A DNA stretch of 7,073 nucleotides. Source: Pedobacter sp. (lineage in GTDB: Bacteria; Bacteroidota; Bacteroidia; Sphingobacteriales; Sphingobacteriaceae). The stretch covers positions 1-7,073 of the forward strand of contig SEDG01000195.1 in the NCBI GenBank assembly GCA_004295885.1. The letters are read 5' to 3'. The notes beneath the pieces are model-generated. The model saw only the letters and a program-made list of their open reading frames with translations, was not told the DNA's origin and did no database searches. Positions within the stretch are counted from its first letter, which is position 1. The number at the start of each line of letters is the position of its first letter. Both the position numbers and the translations under genes were made by a program. Shown piece by piece: positions 5,188-7,073 of this stretch.

Positions 5188-5742
5188 ATGTACGCAGTTT
5201 TTAAACGTGAATTATTTAGCTTCTTAAATGCAGAAGAAAGAAGAGAAGGAACCTATGTGCTTCTGGCAACAAGGCCACTAAGCGGTTTACAAATCATTTT
5301 AGCGAAATACCTTGCTTGCGTCGTGCTCTTGCTTTTTGCATTAATACCAACTTTGATTTATTACTACAGTATATACCAGCTGGGTTTGCCCAAAGGAAAT
5401 GTAGATACCGGCGCTGTAATCGGGTCGTATTTAGGCTTGTTTCTGTTAGGTAATGCTTTTATCTCTATTGGCATTTTTGCATCATCAGTTACTAAAAATC
5501 AAGTCATAGCTTTTGCAGTTGCTATTTTTTTATGCTTTTTCGCTTACAGCGGATTTGATTCTTTAAGCAAAGTTTTTGAATTGAGTTTATTAGAAACCGT
5601 TCTAATTAATTTTGGGATAAACGAACATTATCAATCAATTAGTAGAGGCGTTTTAGATACTCGAGACTTAGTCTATTTTATCACATTTGTATTGTTGTTT
5701 TTTGGATTGACCAAACTGATGATAGGAGGTAGGAAATGGTAG
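5188..5742 (+). CDS. gldF: Gliding motility ABC transporter permease GldF, internally shortened
   Basis: Membrane-spanning permease of the GldAFG ABC-2 type transporter. The 184-residue product is recognisable from LLATRPLSGLQIILAKYLA (25-43), LGLPKGNVDTGAVIGSYLGL (65-84), TKNQVIAFAVAIFLCFFAY (102-120) and HYQSISRGVLDTRDLVYF (147-164). Family members, from memory, have about 240 residues and six helices. Here the normal N-terminus MYAVFKRELFSFLN (1-14) joins directly to AEERREGT (15-22), a motif that normally follows the second helix. About 57 residues containing helices 1 and 2 are therefore missing, in frame, near nucleotide 5230. Four helices remain (roughly 36-60, 78-100, 104-122 and 160-178). 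In addition, the conserved Glu after Gly-Thr-x in this family is Val24 (GTG at 5257-5259). The gene may be non-functional or altered although the frame is open. Its last 7 nt overlap gldG. Confidence 0.85.
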   Translation: MYAVFKRELFSFLNAEERREGTYVLLATRPLSGLQIILAKYLACVVLLLFALIPTLIYYYSIYQLGLPKGNVDTGAVIGSYLGLFLLGNAFISIGIFASSVTKNQVIAFAVAIFLCFFAYSGFDSLSKVFELSLLETVLINFGINEHYQSISRGVLDTRDLVYFITFVLLFFGLTKLMIGGRKW

Positions 5743-7073
5743 GGTTTAAGAGCAAGGAAAAAGGATTAAAGAGTAAGGAACAAGGAGCAAAGAACAATAG
5801 TTTCATAAGGATATTAGGTTTTGTAGTAATATTAGTGCTAATAAATATAATCGCCCAACATTTCTATACTCGTTTCGATTTTACTAAGGAAAAGCGCTAT
5901 ACTTTAAATCAAAAAACGAAAGATGTATTGGCAAAAACGCAAAAGGATATTATCATCACTGTGTTCTTAGATGGAGAAATTCCTGCTGCTTTTAAAAGAT
6001 TGCAAAATGCCACTAAAGATTTACTGAGCGATTACAAGGCTTATTCAAATGCAAACATCAAAATTGTTTTCGAAGACCCATTAAAAGATGTGCCGGCAAA
6101 TGAACAAGATACCGTCATCAATAAGTACCTCGGCATAGGAATAAAACCTATTGCCATCAACCTTAAAAACGATGCTGGGATAACCCAAAAATTAATCTTC
6201 CCGATGGCATTAATTGAAAGTGGAGAGGTTCAGATTCCTATCAATTTGTTGCAAAAAACGGGCGGAGCAGCAACGGACTATGAAGAAAATATAACCAGCT
6301 CTATTCAGAATTTAGAATACGCATTTACATCAACCCTTAAAAAATTAATGACTGGCATTAGTCCAAAAATTGGATTTACAGAAGGTCATGGAGAACCATC
6401 AAATGTTTATCTGTACGATGCCATTACGTCTTTATCACAACAATATTATGTGGGAAGGGTAGATTTAAAATTAATGACCAAACAAGGTTTAGATGATTTA
6501 AATGTGCTCATCATCGAAAAACCTCAACAAGCATTAACTGAGGTGGAAAAATATAAAATCAACTACTTTGTGATGAAAGGCGGTAAGGTAGTTTGGGCAA
6601 TCGACCAAGTTAATGCAGAATTGGATAGTTTAGAAAAACGCCCTCAAGAAATGGCTTTTAACAGGCAACTGAATATTGATGATATGCTTTTTGAATATGG
6701 TGCTCGTATCAATTACAATTTAATTACAGATGTAAATTGCGCCATGATTCCTTTCGCAACAGGTAATGCTGGTCAGCAGGCCCAAATAGATACCGCACCT
6801 TGGTTGTATTACCCAGTTTTTATGCCAGATACAACAAGCAATGTGGTTAAAAATATAGATGGTATTAAAAGCCAGTTTGCAAGTACCGTAGATACCATTG
6901 GTGTGCCGAATGTAAGCAAGAAGATTTTTCTTCAAACCTCGCCTTTTAATAAAATTTTCGAAACACCTAAAATGCTTTCGCTACAAATGTTGGCTGTTCA
7001 ACCTGCTCAAAAAGAATATACAAGTGTCCCAAAATCTGCTGCGGTTCTGCTGGAAGGAAGTTTTAAATCTGTA
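5736..7073 (+). CDS. gldG: Gliding motility ABC transporter auxiliary subunit GldG (3' end outside window)
   Basis: Partial gene: 446 codons stay open to the right edge, against about 560 residues for the whole protein in F. johnsoniae (from memory). GldG is the membrane-anchored, mostly periplasmic partner of GldF (ABC_transp_aux family). Visible features are one N-terminal membrane helix (about 24-41, ILGFVVILVLINIIAQ), the family motif FDFTKEKRYTLNQKTKDVL (47-65), a segment beginning DIIITVFLDGEIPAAFKRLQ (71-90) and KIGFTEGHGEPS (211-222), typical of GldG-like proteins. The ATG at 5736 overlaps the end of gldF by 7 nt, indicating translational coupling. Residues 5-18 are two near-identical heptads, KSKEKGL and KSKEQGA, not expected in GldG and probably derived from an intergenic-type nucleotide repeat. 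A later start is unlikely because the next in-frame ATGs lie far inside the conserved region. Confidence 0.9.
   Translation, partial: MVGFKSKEKGLKSKEQGAKNNSFIRILGFVVILVLINIIAQHFYTRFDFTKEKRYTLNQKTKDVLAKTQKDIIITVFLDGEIPAAFKRLQNATKDLLSDYKAYSNANIKIVFEDPLKDVPANEQDTVINKYLGIGIKPIAINLKNDAGITQKLIFPMALIESGEVQIPINLLQKTGGAATDYEENITSSIQNLEYAFTSTLKKLMTGISPKIGFTEGHGEPSNVYLYDAITSLSQQYYVGRVDLKLMTKQGLDDLNVLIIEKPQQALTEVEKYKINYFVMKGGKVVWAIDQVNAELDSLEKRPQEMAFNRQLNIDDMLFEYGARINYNLITDVNCAMIPFATGNAGQQAQIDTAPWLYYPVFMPDTTSNVVKNIDGIKSQFASTVDTIGVPNVSKKIFLQTSPFNKIFETPKMLSLQMLAVQPAQKEYTSVPKSAAVLLEGSFKSV
5748..5795 (+). repeat. 21-nt tandem repeat inside the 5' end of gldG
   Basis: Two units, 5748-5768 and 5769-5789, match at 17 of 21 positions, and a partial third (AAGAAC) follows. 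The purine-rich AAGGA strings resemble intergenic repeats of this type of genome (from memory). The unit length is a multiple of three, so copy-number change would keep the gldG frame. Confidence 0.75.

Noticed and set aside
6720..6935. A 71-residue minus-strand frame within gldG
   Set aside because: It lies wholly inside the conserved gldG coding frame and has no recognisable features.

Overview
The window looks like chromosomal DNA from a member of the Bacteroidota, most likely a Pedobacter-like Sphingobacteriaceae. Pointers are the gliding-type ABC transporter genes gldA, gldF and gldG, AT-rich DNA without Shine-Dalgarno sequences, promoter elements of the Bacteroidota type TAnnTTTG, a lipoprotein with a Bacteroidota-style Cys-Gln-Lys-Asp start, and small outer-membrane beta-barrel proteins ending in aromatic residues.

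Layout: 1-155 is AT-rich and holds nothing I can identify. On the minus strand, a full-length glycyl-tRNA synthetase gene (2628-1150) is followed after 16 nt by a two-domain lipoprotein gene (1133-213), and a strong intrinsic terminator (184-156) closes this unit. The 364 bp between the divergent glyS and gldA genes are a mosaic of short repeats: a 14-nt tandem repeat, a nested inverted-repeat element, and five in-phase copies of an 8-bp CAACnTTn unit. Near-leaderless promoters face outward at both ends. On the plus strand come gldA (2993-3700), two outer-membrane protein genes (3828-4349 and 4454-5092), each with its own intrinsic terminator, then gldF (5188-5742) and gldG (5736 to beyond the right edge), which overlap by 7 nt.

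How the genes fit together: GldA (ATPase), GldF (membrane permease) and GldG (membrane-anchored auxiliary subunit) should form one ABC-2 type transporter associated with gliding. Here the ATPase gene is separated from the other two by two terminator-bounded barrel genes, and gldF appears to have lost about 57 residues in frame, including the first two membrane helices, as well as a conserved Glu. GldA is also about 60 residues shorter than the flavobacterial protein, though that may be normal for this lineage. The transporter may therefore be altered or decaying even though its reading frames stay open. A second oddity is that the start of gldG encodes two near-identical heptads that look like a coding version of an intergenic repeat.

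I did not find a clearly new multi-gene system. The points most worth a second look are the shortened gldF, the repeat-derived start of gldG, and the 8-bp repeat array abutting the gldA promoter. Family statements and length comparisons come from memory, not from searches.
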